Below the pieces are notes generated by a model. It was not told the DNA's origin. It made no database searches and was given only the letters and a program-made list of their open reading frames with translations. The translations under genes were made by a program, and so were the position numbers. DNA of 44,766 nt, taken from NCBI GenBank assembly GCA_015491485.1, contig WFVT01000394.1, positions 1 to 44,766 of the forward strand, read 5' to 3'. Numbering within the stretch: position 1 is the stretch's first letter; the number at the start of each line of letters is the position of its first letter. Of the stretch, positions 1-8,542 are shown piece after piece. This stretch comes from Candidatus Zhuqueibacterota bacterium (GTDB lineage Bacteria > Zhuqueibacterota > Zhuqueibacteria > Zhuqueibacterales > Geothermadaptataceae).

Positions 1-1
1 C

Positions 2-502
2 GCCGCCAAAACCATCGCTGAACATATCCATTATGAAATGCCCGAAGAGGCATTCATGGCCGGCCTGATTCACGACATCGGCAAAGTGATTTTCGATCAG
101 TATTTGCATGAAGAATTTGGCGCCGCGCTTCAATATGCGAAAAAGCATAAAGTGCCGCTTCAAGAAGGAGAGAAACATGCCATCGGTGCCTCGCATACGG
201 AGGTGGGAGCGTGGCTGGCGGAAAAATGGAACTTGCCCGGCCATCTCAAAGCGACCATTGAATACCACCATTCTTTACAGAATCCAATGAAATACGCGAA
301 AATCGTGGCAATGGTTCACCTTGCCGATGTGATTGTACGGCTCGAGGGGTATGGCCACAGCGGCGACACATCTCAACCGACGATCCGAGAAGAAATCTGG
401 CAGGTCATCAGTATCGATCCAGACCGGATGCCGGACCTGCTTGATGAAATACGGATTGGTTTTGATAATGCCAAAGAATTTTTGCGAATGGTCATCGGAT
501 AA
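2..502 (+). CDS. HDOD-domain signalling protein (C-terminal part, start outside window)
   Basis: The reading frame is open from base 2, so this is the C-terminal ~166 residues of a longer protein. It carries a GLIHDIGK motif followed by a helical region with HHSL further on, which matches the HDOD (HD-related output) domain found in bacterial signalling and motility regulators. HDOD domains usually act as protein-protein or nucleotide-signal output modules rather than as proven phosphodiesterases; the HD pair is kept here, so catalysis cannot be excluded. It ends 21 bases before a histidine kinase gene on the same strand and is probably the upstream member of the same operon. What lies N-terminal of the window is unknown. 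Confidence 0.8.
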   Translation, partial: AAKTIAEHIHYEMPEEAFMAGLIHDIGKVIFDQYLHEEFGAALQYAKKHKVPLQEGEKHAIGASHTEVGAWLAEKWNLPGHLKATIEYHHSLQNPMKYAKIVAMVHLADVIVRLEGYGHSGDTSQPTIREEIWQVISIDPDRMPDLLDEIRIGFDNAKEFLRMVIG

Positions 503-523
503 ACTTGGGGACAGGGAAGGAAC

Positions 524-2431
524 ATGCGAGCACTCGAAAACAAGGACGCGGGAAATCAGCAAGATGCGTATTTCGCCAAAAATGATCAACTGAATCGCTA
601 TCTCGAGCAGTTGCGTGAAGAGATGCACCGCGCCAAGCGGGAGCTGATGGAAAAGGAAACGTACATTCAGCTCATCACCGAAACCTCAGAAGGATTGCAG
701 CGGGCGTACCGGGATATCCAGACGGTTTATAACTTGTCGCAGAACATTGTCAAAATCCGCAAGCAGTCCCAGATTATCATCGATTTCATCGATGCGATCG
801 CCCAGATCCTGCCCCTGCGGGCCGCAGCGTATTTCCGTTACGACGCCCTTGCCGACGATTTCTTCATGCTGCACGATTACCGCCTTGACAAGGAGTTCCG
901 GGAATTCATCCGGAAGCATCAAATTTATGCGTATTACCGCTGGGCCATGAACGAAAAGCGGCCCATCGTTTTGCCGGAAACTTTACGCTTTAACACCGCC
1001 GCCAATGAGGAGTTTTCGGCAGTCATTATTCCGGTTGTGCAGGGCAGCAAAATCAAAGGCCTGCTGGATGCCATTATTCAAAAAACACCGGAGGAATTCA
1101 GCCAGCGGGATTTTGATTTGATGATCATTCTCGCGAATCATGCCGCCACCGCCATTGAAAATGCGCATCTGTACGAGACCATGGCGATTAAAACCGAAGT
1201 GTTGGACAACATTAAAAATTACCTGTCGAACGTGCTGCATGGGATGAGTAACGGCGTGCTGGCGGTGAATGAGGAAGGAAAAATTGAGCTCATCAATCAG
1301 AATACCGAAAACCTGTTCTCGCTTGCCGATGTCGATCCCATCGGACATCACCTTCTGGAAGTGTTTTCGGATTCGTTCGGGGTCAAATTGCACGAGCTTT
1401 ATAAAAAGGCGGTGGCACAGGAAGGCGAATTGAGTGAGGAATTTGAAATCAAAAAGGACGACGGCACCCGGGTGCCGGTTTCGGTGAAATGCAACCAGCT
1501 CAAAGATGAAAACGGAAATATCAAAGGGGCTATTTTTGTGTTCCAGGACATGAGCGAAACCTATGAGCTGATCAAATTGCGAAAAATCGACCGTCTGAAA
1601 GATCAACTGATATCGAATATCTCTCATGAACTTCGGACACCGTTAACGGCGATAAAATCGTTTTCTGAAATATTGTTGAATTATGATGAGAATGAAGAAA
1701 CCAAAAAAGAATTTTTATCCATCATCAATTCCGAAAGCGACCGGCTCACACGGCTGATCAACAATATTCTGGATCTGTCCAAACTGGAATCCGGAACCGC
1801 AAAGTGGCAGCTTGAACCGCTGAATATTGAAATGGTCATTGACTCGGCGGTGGATACATTACAAAGCCTGCTGATGCAGAAAAAAATCAAACTGGTGAAG
1901 AAATATGCGCAAAATCTACCGTCCGTCTTTGCCGACCACGATAAACTGACGCAAGTGATCGTCAATTTGGTGAATAATGCCATTAAATTTTCGCCGGAGG
2001 GGGGCAAGATCACCATTGCCACAGAACTCCTGCCGGCGACCAAAAAACGCAAACGTGCGTGCATCAAAGTGGGGGTTACCGATCAAGGGCCCGGTATCCC
2101 GAAAAAGTATCTCGATGTCATTTTTGAGAAGTTCGGGCAGGTGCTGGAAACCGATGACGGCAACAAACCCAGTGGCACCGGACTGGGTCTGACCATCTCA
2201 CGGGAAATTATTCACCATCTGGGTGGACGCATTTGGGTGGTATCCAAACCGGGGAAGGGCGCCACTTTTTATTTCGAATTGCCGGCGATGCCTGAAGATG
2301 CCGATAACGTGGATGAAATTTATGAAAAAGACAAGGTCACGGTCGTGCAGCCCGATAAGGTCATAACCAAGAGTGAACTGGAAAGCCGCGAGGTCCAGGA
2401 GAATGAGAAGAAGCATGAGTCCGAAAAATAG
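524..2431 (+). CDS. GAF-PAS sensor histidine kinase
   Basis: A 635-residue soluble histidine kinase. Order: an N-terminal coiled coil (about 10-70), a GAF-like domain (about 85-225), a PAS domain (about 235-350), a HisKA dimerisation helix with the phospho-acceptor His368 in SNISHELRTP, then an HATPase domain with an N box (NLVNNAIKFS), a G1 box (DQGPGIP) and a G2 box (GTGLGL). No transmembrane helices are seen, so it senses a cytoplasmic cue. The C-terminal ~40 residues are charged and low in complexity. An AAGGA ribosome site precedes the ATG at 524. Its end overlaps the next gene, a receiver-only regulator, by 17 bases, which makes that protein its likely phosphotransfer partner. Confidence 0.92.
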   Translation: MRALENKDAGNQQDAYFAKNDQLNRYLEQLREEMHRAKRELMEKETYIQLITETSEGLQRAYRDIQTVYNLSQNIVKIRKQSQIIIDFIDAIAQILPLRAAAYFRYDALADDFFMLHDYRLDKEFREFIRKHQIYAYYRWAMNEKRPIVLPETLRFNTAANEEFSAVIIPVVQGSKIKGLLDAIIQKTPEEFSQRDFDLMIILANHAATAIENAHLYETMAIKTEVLDNIKNYLSNVLHGMSNGVLAVNEEGKIELINQNTENLFSLADVDPIGHHLLEVFSDSFGVKLHELYKKAVAQEGELSEEFEIKKDDGTRVPVSVKCNQLKDENGNIKGAIFVFQDMSETYELIKLRKIDRLKDQLISNISHELRTPLTAIKSFSEILLNYDENEETKKEFLSIINSESDRLTRLINNILDLSKLESGTAKWQLEPLNIEMVIDSAVDTLQSLLMQKKIKLVKKYAQNLPSVFADHDKLTQVIVNLVNNAIKFSPEGGKITIATELLPATKKRKRACIKVGVTDQGPGIPKKYLDVIFEKFGQVLETDDGNKPSGTGLGLTISREIIHHLGGRIWVVSKPGKGATFYFELPAMPEDADNVDEIYEKDKVTVVQPDKVITKSELESREVQENEKKHESEK

Positions 2432-2870
2432 CCTCCGCGTGATGCTGCTGGAAGATAATGACGACCATGCCTTCATTGCCAAGCAGTGTTTGTTGCGGAG
2501 TCCAACGCCCATCGAACTGGAAGTTTTCGCAAACGGGCGCGAGGCATTGGAGCATCTGGAGAGCCACTTGCAGATGCCGGAGCTGGTGCTTCTCGATCTG
2601 GATATGCCGGAAATGGATGGATTGAGCTTTCTCCAACAGCTGCAAAAGCTATTGGGCCGAGCGTCTTTGCCGGTGATACTGCTGACCAGCAACATGAATG
2701 AAGAGAAAATCCGTCGGGCGTATCAGCTCGGGGCGGCGGGGTTTGTGAGTAAGCCTTTGAGTGCGCCACCGAATTTGCAGAAGTTACAAAACTATCTTGA
2801 TCTGCTGCAAATTCCGCTGACGATCTGGCCCTACAGTCACATTCCGAGCAGCGAAACCGTGGCGATGTGA
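2415..2870 (+). CDS. Single-domain response regulator (receiver only)
   Basis: A 151-residue stand-alone receiver domain. It has the acidic pocket (LLEDNDD), phospho-acceptor Asp61 in LLDLDMPEMDG, the conserved Thr (LLTSN) and the Lys of VSKP. There is no output domain, so it acts by protein contact or as a phosphorelay intermediate. The ATG at 2415 is chosen because the receiver fold begins right after it and a purine-rich GAGAAGAAG lies just upstream; another ATG at 2403 would add four residues. The frame is open further upstream but lies inside the kinase gene. The receiver resembles the Rcp1/CheY-like type with a long alpha4-beta5 region. It is translationally coupled to the kinase before it and followed 7 bases later by pilB. 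Confidence 0.9.
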   Translation: MSPKNSLRVMLLEDNDDHAFIAKQCLLRSPTPIELEVFANGREALEHLESHLQMPELVLLDLDMPEMDGLSFLQQLQKLLGRASLPVILLTSNMNEEKIRRAYQLGAAGFVSKPLSAPPNLQKLQNYLDLLQIPLTIWPYSHIPSSETVAM

Positions 2871-2877
2871 AGCGACC

Positions 2878-4572
2878 ATGCGACAGTACAAGAAATTAGG
2901 CGAAATTCTTATCGAAAAAGGGCTCATTTCCCAGGCTCAACTGGAACAGGCGCTGGCCATTCAGCGCACCACGGGCGAACGCCTGGGAAAAATTTTGGTC
3001 GATAAAAAATGGATCACGGAAGAAGCGCTTCTGGACGCCTTGAGCGAACGGTTTGGCATTCCAAAAGTTCAGATCGACGCTTACACCATTGATCCCGCGG
3101 TCGTCAAGCTGGTGCCCATGGCCATGGCTCAGCAATACAAACTCATTCCGCTGTTTCGCGTGCAAAACACCCTTACCATCGCCATGGCCGATCCGCTGGA
3201 TATTTATGCTATTGATGCGGTACGCTATCAAACGGGATATCAGGTTCAGGAAGCCATCGCTTCAGAAAAGGACATCGAAGCGGCCATCAAAAAATATTAC
3301 AGCATGGTCGATTCGATGGACCGAATGATCTCGGATCTCGAACTGACCCAGATTGTGGAGTTGGAAGCCGAAGAAGAAGAGGCGGATTTTCATTCCGAAG
3401 ACGCTTCCGATGAGGCGTCGATCATCAAGCTGGTCAATATGATCTTGCTGCAGGCTATCCGTGATCGGGCCAGCGATGTGCACCTGGAGCCGGATGACAA
3501 CGTGTTCCGAATTCGGTACCGGATCGATGGCATGTTACATGAAATCTCCAAGCCCTCACTGGCTCTGGCGCCCATGATCATTTCACGCATCAAAATCATG
3601 GCTGATCTGGATGTGTCGGAACGGCGCGTCCCTCAGGACGGCCGGTTGCGGTTGCGCGTGGACGGGCGTGAGATCGATGTGCGGGTGTCGATCCTCCCCA
3701 CCGTGTATGGAGAGAAAGCCGTTCTGCGGGTGCTTGATTCAAAAAACGCCATCATCGAATTGGAAAAACTCGGATTCCATCCCCAGACCTTAAAACGCTG
3801 GGAGAACGTGATCAAAAGTCCGGAAGGCATTATTCTGATCACCGGGCCCACCGGCAGCGGCAAGACTACCACGCTGTATGCGGTGTTAAACACGATCAAT
3901 TCAATCGAAAAAAATATCGTTACGGTGGAAAATCCGGTGGAATACAAATTCCCACTGATCAATCAGGTGCAGATTAATCCCAAGGTGGGGCTGACGTTCG
4001 CCTCGGCGCTGCGCTCCATCTTGCGGCAAGACCCGGATATCATCATGGTGGGGGAAATCCGGGATGTGGAAACCGCTGAGATCGCCATCCGCAGTGCTTT
4101 GACCGGGCATCTGGTGCTTTCGACCCTGCATACCAATGATGCCCCCGGCGCCGTTCATCGGCTGATCGATATGGGGATTGAGCCGTTTTTGGTGTCCTCC
4201 TCTTTAATCGCAGTCATGGCGCAGCGGTTGGTCCGGCGAATCTGTGCCAACTGCAAAGTGGCGGACGAAAAAGGCATGGCCATGCTGAAGAAAGCGGGCA
4301 AAGAGTTGCCCGCCGGGGTCACCCTTTACAAAGGGCGCGGATGCCGGGAGTGCAAAGGAACGGGATATTCTGGCCGGACCGGTATCCACGAACTATTGAT
4401 CATGGATGAAACCCTGAGGCGGATGGTGGTCGATAAACTGCCGACGGATGAAATCCGGAAATATGCTCAGAATCATGGCATGCGCACTTTGCGGGAAGAC
4501 GGCATGGAAAAGGTCTTCGCCGGTATTACCACTCTGGAAGAAGTGATTCGAGTATCCACACATCATCATTGA
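2878..4572 (+). CDS. pilB: Type IV pilus assembly ATPase PilB (GspE family)
   Basis: A 564-residue hexameric secretion ATPase that powers pilus extension from the cytoplasmic face of the inner membrane. The N-terminus holds two copies of an MshEN-like motif, KLGEILIEKG and RLGKILVDKK about 30 residues apart, each followed by a helix; such tandem motifs bind c-di-GMP in MshE. The ATPase core has Walker A GPTGSGKTTT (about 323), an Asp/Walker B region from Asp385 (DPDIIMVGEIRD), a His box (STLHTNDA) and the CANC...CREC zinc tetracysteine typical of GspE/PilB. No other pilus gene is in the window, so the pilus, T2SS and MSHA alternatives cannot be fully separated; length and zinc motif favour PilB. 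It sits inside a two-component operon. Confidence 0.9.
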   Translation: MRQYKKLGEILIEKGLISQAQLEQALAIQRTTGERLGKILVDKKWITEEALLDALSERFGIPKVQIDAYTIDPAVVKLVPMAMAQQYKLIPLFRVQNTLTIAMADPLDIYAIDAVRYQTGYQVQEAIASEKDIEAAIKKYYSMVDSMDRMISDLELTQIVELEAEEEEADFHSEDASDEASIIKLVNMILLQAIRDRASDVHLEPDDNVFRIRYRIDGMLHEISKPSLALAPMIISRIKIMADLDVSERRVPQDGRLRLRVDGREIDVRVSILPTVYGEKAVLRVLDSKNAIIELEKLGFHPQTLKRWENVIKSPEGIILITGPTGSGKTTTLYAVLNTINSIEKNIVTVENPVEYKFPLINQVQINPKVGLTFASALRSILRQDPDIIMVGEIRDVETAEIAIRSALTGHLVLSTLHTNDAPGAVHRLIDMGIEPFLVSSSLIAVMAQRLVRRICANCKVADEKGMAMLKKAGKELPAGVTLYKGRGCRECKGTGYSGRTGIHELLIMDETLRRMVVDKLPTDEIRKYAQNHGMRTLREDGMEKVFAGITTLEEVIRVSTHHH

Positions 4573-4586
4573 ATGGTTAAGGACCC

Positions 4587-5774
4587 ATGTCAGGAATCGA
4601 AAAAGATCGGGAACGGTTGAAGCTGAAATTGGCGGAGTTGGACCAGATTTACTCCCTGAGTTTGGAATTGCTGAAGAAAAGTCAGGACCCGGAGCAGCTT
4701 TTGGATGCGCTTCTGGACGAATATATCCGCCGCTTCTCAGAGATTCCGGGATTGAATTTAAGCGATAATCTGGATGATTTGGCGGATGACGAGCGCCGTG
4801 AAAAGGCTCAGGCGCTGATTTTGTTCGCTCAGCAGGCGGCGCTGCTGAAAGAAAACGCCGATTATCAGGCCAGGCTGAAAGAGCAAAACCGGAAACTGGC
4901 CAATTTAACCCGAAAGCTCAAAAAAACCAATGAAGAGCTGCAACGGCTGAATTCGCATTATTTGAATATGCTCAGTTTTGTCTCGCACGAGCTGCGGAGT
5001 CCGCTGATCTCTGTGCTGGGTTTCGCAGAACTGCTGGAGGAGGGGCTTCTCGGCGACCTGAATTCAGAGCAGCGGAACAGTATTCAGATCATCATTCGCG
5101 TCACCCGGAATCTCATCGAAATGATCCGCAATTATCTGGATCTGGCGAAAATTGAAAACGGCGAACTGCGCATTCATTGGCAGCAAATTGAGGTCTATCA
5201 CGAAATCTTATTGCCGGTGATGAAGGAGCTGGAAGGGCATGCCCTGGCCAAAGACATGAAAATCGTGCCGGAACCGGACTCACGGGTCGAGCATGTGCTC
5301 TTGCAGGCGGATCCGGCTCTGCTTCGCATCGTGTTTGTGAATCTGTTCGGCAATGCGATCAAATACGGCAAACCACGGACGAAAATTCAATACCGCATTG
5401 AAGACCGGGGGGATCATTTCCTGTTTGCTATCAAAAACTACGGCAAAGGAGTGCCCAAAGAAAAATTGACCCATATTTTTGAGAAATTTTCGCAGACCTC
5501 GCAATATCATCCTGATGTGCCGCGAGGCACCGGACTCGGATTGTTCAACACCAAATGCATCGTGGAGGCGCATGGCGGTAAAATTTGGGCGGATTCGGAA
5601 TTTGGGCAATGGTTCCAGGTTTTTATGACCTTGCCTAAAGAGCCCAGACGCAAACCCCGGGCTGTGAAGATGCAAAAAGCCGCACCGTCCGCCTTGCCGA
5701 CGTCATCCCTCGAGACGCCGGTTTCGAAAACGGCGACGCCGGAAAAGATGGAAAAGGGCGAAGGCGTCCATTGA
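4587..5774 (+). CDS. Soluble sensor histidine kinase with N-terminal coiled coil
   Basis: A 395-residue kinase without membrane segments or a recognisable PAS/GAF sensor. Residues ~1-125 are helical and rich in coiled-coil heptads (KEQNRKLANLTRKLKKTNEE), so signal input probably comes from a partner protein. HisKA follows with His134 in SFVSHELRSP, then HATPase with N box NLFGNAIKYG, a G1 box NYGKGVP in which the usual Asp is Asn, and G2 GTGLGL. The C-terminal ~45 residues are Ala/Pro/Lys/Thr-rich and look disordered. An AAGGA site precedes the ATG. It lies between pilB and a receiver-TackOD1 regulator and probably signals to that protein. Confidence 0.88.
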   Translation: MSGIEKDRERLKLKLAELDQIYSLSLELLKKSQDPEQLLDALLDEYIRRFSEIPGLNLSDNLDDLADDERREKAQALILFAQQAALLKENADYQARLKEQNRKLANLTRKLKKTNEELQRLNSHYLNMLSFVSHELRSPLISVLGFAELLEEGLLGDLNSEQRNSIQIIIRVTRNLIEMIRNYLDLAKIENGELRIHWQQIEVYHEILLPVMKELEGHALAKDMKIVPEPDSRVEHVLLQADPALLRIVFVNLFGNAIKYGKPRTKIQYRIEDRGDHFLFAIKNYGKGVPKEKLTHIFEKFSQTSQYHPDVPRGTGLGLFNTKCIVEAHGGKIWADSEFGQWFQVFMTLPKEPRRKPRAVKMQKAAPSALPTSSLETPVSKTATPEKMEKGEGVH

Positions 5775-5823
5775 AGCGGCGTTCGGGCGGTGTGGCCTGA
5801 ATGGAAAATGAAGAGGTGCCCCC

Positions 5824-7290
5824 ATGGCGAATGAACGCTTGCTGCTAATCGACGACGACCTGTACCATTTACAACTGTTGCAGCAGGTTTTCGAGCCGGA
5901 AGGCTATCAACTGGACCTGGCGCAGAACGCTGTGGAAGCCATCGCCGCCCTGGAAAAGCATATTCCGGATTTGATCCTCCTCGATTTAATCCTGCCGGAT
6001 ATGGACGGATACGCGCTTCTTGAAATGATCAAATCCAATCCCCAGTGGCGTTTTATCCCCGTAATCATTATCTCTTCGAAAGACGGCCTTGAAGATAAGT
6101 TGCGGGGTTTGCGGCTTGGCGTCATGGATTATCTTACCAAGCCGTTTGAGCGGGAAGAGCTGAAAGCGAAAGTCCGTAACTTGCTGGATTTCTTCAAATT
6201 AAAAATCCACAAAGCGGAAGCGAAGAAAAAGAGCGGGCATCAGCGTTTAATCGATCACATGAAAAAGCATGGCATCCGCGTGCTGGTGCCCACGGTTTGC
6301 CGCGACGCCAAGTTGGGATATGTCTATCCGGAAGCCGCGCAGATTTTGCAGCCGGAGGATATCGGTGGAGAAATTTTTATTCTGGAAAGCATGGCCAAAT
6401 CGAAATTTCTGGAACGGGTGTTTTATGACACCATCCATATTTGTCCCAAATGCGGGCACCATGACCTGAATTTTCGAGAGGTTTGCGCCCATTGTGAATA
6501 CGGCGATATCGTCCAAAAGAAGGTGATCACGCATTTGGGCTGCGGGTTTCGAGGCCCCGGTGAAGTTTTTCGACAGGGGAATGAATACCGCTGTCCGCAA
6601 TGTGAGGATGCCCTGCACCGTGCGGGTGAAGATTATGAGGTGACTTTATCGGCGACCCACGTGTGCATGGGCTGCAAAGAGGAGTTCACCGATCCACTGG
6701 TTCGCTGTAGATGCATGAATTGCGACCATCAATTCGATGTGGCCTCGGCGCTGGTACGCAAAATTTATTCTTATAAATTGATTTCGAATCCCAACGATGA
6801 AGACCTGCCCGATCCGATCCTGCGTTCGCTGCCGGGACAAACGGCGCCGCTGCCGGTGGTGTTTCAGGATTCATCTCTACCCTGTTTGGACTTCGAGCAG
6901 TTTTGCCGTAAATTGGATGAAGAAATCCGTCGCAATCAGCATGCGCGGTTACCGCTGTCACTTTTGAGCCTGCGGTATGATACCGACATCTTCGCAGCAA
7001 ATCCGGAGGGGGCTAATGGCGCTTTGCTGGCACAAGCGCTCCTCAACCAATTGGAATCGATACTCCGTCCGTCGGATGTGTTAAGTGTGCGTGATCCGTC
7101 GGAGTGGCTCATTCTACTACCGGATACCCCTTACCGCATTGCCAAAATCCTCGCTGAAAAAATTAACGAAGCCATCAAAAAAGTGGCTGTTGACCTGACC
7201 TTTGAGCTGACGATGGCCAGTTATCCGGAAGACGGAGAAAACGGCAAAGAACTGCTGGAAATTCTCCGGCTGGGACTGGTGAAGTTTTAG
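5824..7290 (+). CDS. Response regulator: receiver + TackOD1-like zinc domain + degenerate GGDEF
   Basis: A 488-residue three-part regulator. Residues 1-125 are a canonical receiver (IDDD, phospho-acceptor Asp54, SS, K in LTKPF). A short basic linker leads to a cysteine-rich region (about 145-320) with repeated CxxC pairs (CPKCG, CAHCEYGD, HLGCGFRG, CPQCE, CMGC, CRCMNC) and a G-DYE motif. That layout matches the TackOD1 output domain described from Thaumarchaeota and bacteria and should bind several zinc ions. The last ~130 residues fold like a GGDEF domain, but the active-site motif is replaced by DPSEW (in SVRDPSEWLILLPDT), so it cannot be a normal diguanylate cyclase. A GAGGTG site precedes the ATG. 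It is the last gene of the motility/sensing operon. Confidence 0.8.
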   Translation: MANERLLLIDDDLYHLQLLQQVFEPEGYQLDLAQNAVEAIAALEKHIPDLILLDLILPDMDGYALLEMIKSNPQWRFIPVIIISSKDGLEDKLRGLRLGVMDYLTKPFEREELKAKVRNLLDFFKLKIHKAEAKKKSGHQRLIDHMKKHGIRVLVPTVCRDAKLGYVYPEAAQILQPEDIGGEIFILESMAKSKFLERVFYDTIHICPKCGHHDLNFREVCAHCEYGDIVQKKVITHLGCGFRGPGEVFRQGNEYRCPQCEDALHRAGEDYEVTLSATHVCMGCKEEFTDPLVRCRCMNCDHQFDVASALVRKIYSYKLISNPNDEDLPDPILRSLPGQTAPLPVVFQDSSLPCLDFEQFCRKLDEEIRRNQHARLPLSLLSLRYDTDIFAANPEGANGALLAQALLNQLESILRPSDVLSVRDPSEWLILLPDTPYRIAKILAEKINEAIKKVAVDLTFELTMASYPEDGENGKELLEILRLGLVKF

Positions 7291-7481
7291 CGGGTGGCAA
7301 AAACATCATAGGCTCATTGCGCCGGTTCAGAGTTGTTCAGCGCGCCGGAGTAGATATCGTTTTCCCCAATTGAAATGTATAACGTGAAAAGATCACCATG
7401 AAACGGGACCAATCACCGCTGGTGAATCCCGCCGAGAAACCCCTTCGCCCCACTGCTTTTTTAAAAGCTTGCCATTTCATT

Positions 7482-7805
7482 GTATCCGCCCGGTGAAGGG
7501 TATCTTGCGAATATCAACTCATGATTCTGCAGTTTGCAGAGACTTTGAAGCTGTCACAAGGTTTCCCCTCTGCTCCAAATTTCATCCTGACCGACAGACC
7601 GAAAAATCCCAAATTTTTCCTATTAACCCGAAGGCGACCGGTAAAAGATTGCCGAACTCGCCCAAGGCCGCCAGCCGAAAAATTTTTAACTAGCCCGGAG
7701 CCTCTGGCCGATGGTAGGGCGCTCGGCGGGGACGCCTCGCGTCAGACGATAGGCAAACATTTCTTCGCGCCCTGAAAATCAACCTGTATTTCACCGGACG
7801 GATCC
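7482..7805 (-). repeat. MITE-like interspersed element, copy 1 (324 bp)
   Basis: The left end GTATCCGCCCGGTGAA and the reverse complement of the right end GGATCCGTCCGGTGAA form a terminal inverted repeat of about 16 bp. A perfect 8-bp direct repeat, ATTTCATT, flanks it on both sides (7474-7481 and 7806-7813), the mark of target-site duplication. Read on the minus strand it matches copies 2 and 4 over most of its length, including a core with GCGAGGCGTCCCCGCCGAGC and the segment GGTCAGGATGAAATTTGGAG. There is no coding capacity. It lies in opposite orientation to the other three copies. Confidence 0.85.
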
Positions 7806-7880
7806 ATTTCATTGAGACATTCAATTTTGCCGGACACTGGAATGAAAAACGGGGCTCCATCCGTTGTGGGACGGATCCGC

Positions 7881-7909
7881 TTGCCTCAATCGCTTTTTCT
7901 TGATATATT
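7881..7909 (+). promoter_or_regulatory. Candidate sigma-70-type promoter
   Basis: TTGCCT (7881-7886), a 17-base spacer, and TATATT (7904-7909), about 75 bases upstream of the YkgJ-like gene. Read by eye from an AT-rich stretch; no experimental support. Confidence 0.4.
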
Positions 7910-7983
7910 TCTATTTTCTGTAAAATGAAGCCCCAAAATGTTGAGAGTATCTTGATACACGGCTTTTGTAACCGGAACGGAGC

Positions 7984-8433
7984 ATGCGGCAACAATTTTT
8001 TTATGATCACGGATTGCGGTTTCAGTGCCAACCGGCCTGTGCCGCCTGTTGCAAAATTTCCGGCAAAGTGCGAGTCACGGAATCTGAAGTCAGCCGCATG
8101 GCAAAGCTGCTGAGAATGCCCGAGACCGCATTCAAGAAGACGTATGTCAACGAAACTGAGACGCCCTGGATTCTAAAAGAGCGCGCCGACGGCGCCTGTG
8201 CGATGCTGGATGAGCAAGACCGCTGCCGGGTGCACGCGGAGAGACCGGGGCAGTGCCGGCGCTATCCTTTTTGGCCGGAGATTCTGGCAAATGAATTCAC
8301 ATGGATATTGGAAAAACAAATCTGTCCGGGATTGGATGTGGGAGAACTTTATCCTTGGAGGCGGATCGAAAAAATTCTAAAAGGAGAGGATGAAGCGGGA
8401 GGGTTCCCGCCTGAACCGGCTGTGGCAGAATAA
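7984..8433 (+). CDS. YkgJ-family cysteine-cluster protein
   Basis: A 149-residue protein with the hallmark spacing of the YkgJ/CxxCxxCC (Zn- or Fe-chelating) family: CQPACAACCKISG near the N-terminus, then a mid-protein Cys (GACAMLD), CRVHAERPGQCRRYPFW, and a late Cys (QICPGLD). These cysteines are thought to hold a metal centre; the family's function is not established. The ATG at 7984 follows GGAACGGAGC. It is followed by a lipid kinase gene 109 bases downstream on the same strand, but the gap makes a shared operon uncertain. The last ~15 residues are Gly/Pro/Ala-rich and beyond the family core. Confidence 0.85.
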   Translation: MRQQFFYDHGLRFQCQPACAACCKISGKVRVTESEVSRMAKLLRMPETAFKKTYVNETETPWILKERADGACAMLDEQDRCRVHAERPGQCRRYPFWPEILANEFTWILEKQICPGLDVGELYPWRRIEKILKGEDEAGGFPPEPAVAE

Positions 8434-8542
8434 CGGCATGGTTGGCATCCACGCGATGGTGCCCGGCCATCGGGGGAGATGGGGAATTGCATCGGCGTGG
8501 TAGGCTGCTACAGCCATCGAAAGTGTAGCCGTTGGAGGGAGA

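Larger units (their letters stand above)
7291..7983. other. Intergenic spacer with repeat copy 1
   Basis: A 693-base gap. It contains a weak hairpin near 7405-7432 (CACC gct GGTG inside GGG...CCC), the MITE-like repeat copy 1 (7482-7805) and a candidate promoter before the next gene (7881-7909). Open frames inside 7469-7775 coincide with the repeat and show no protein-like pattern. Nothing else recognisable. Confidence 0.6.
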
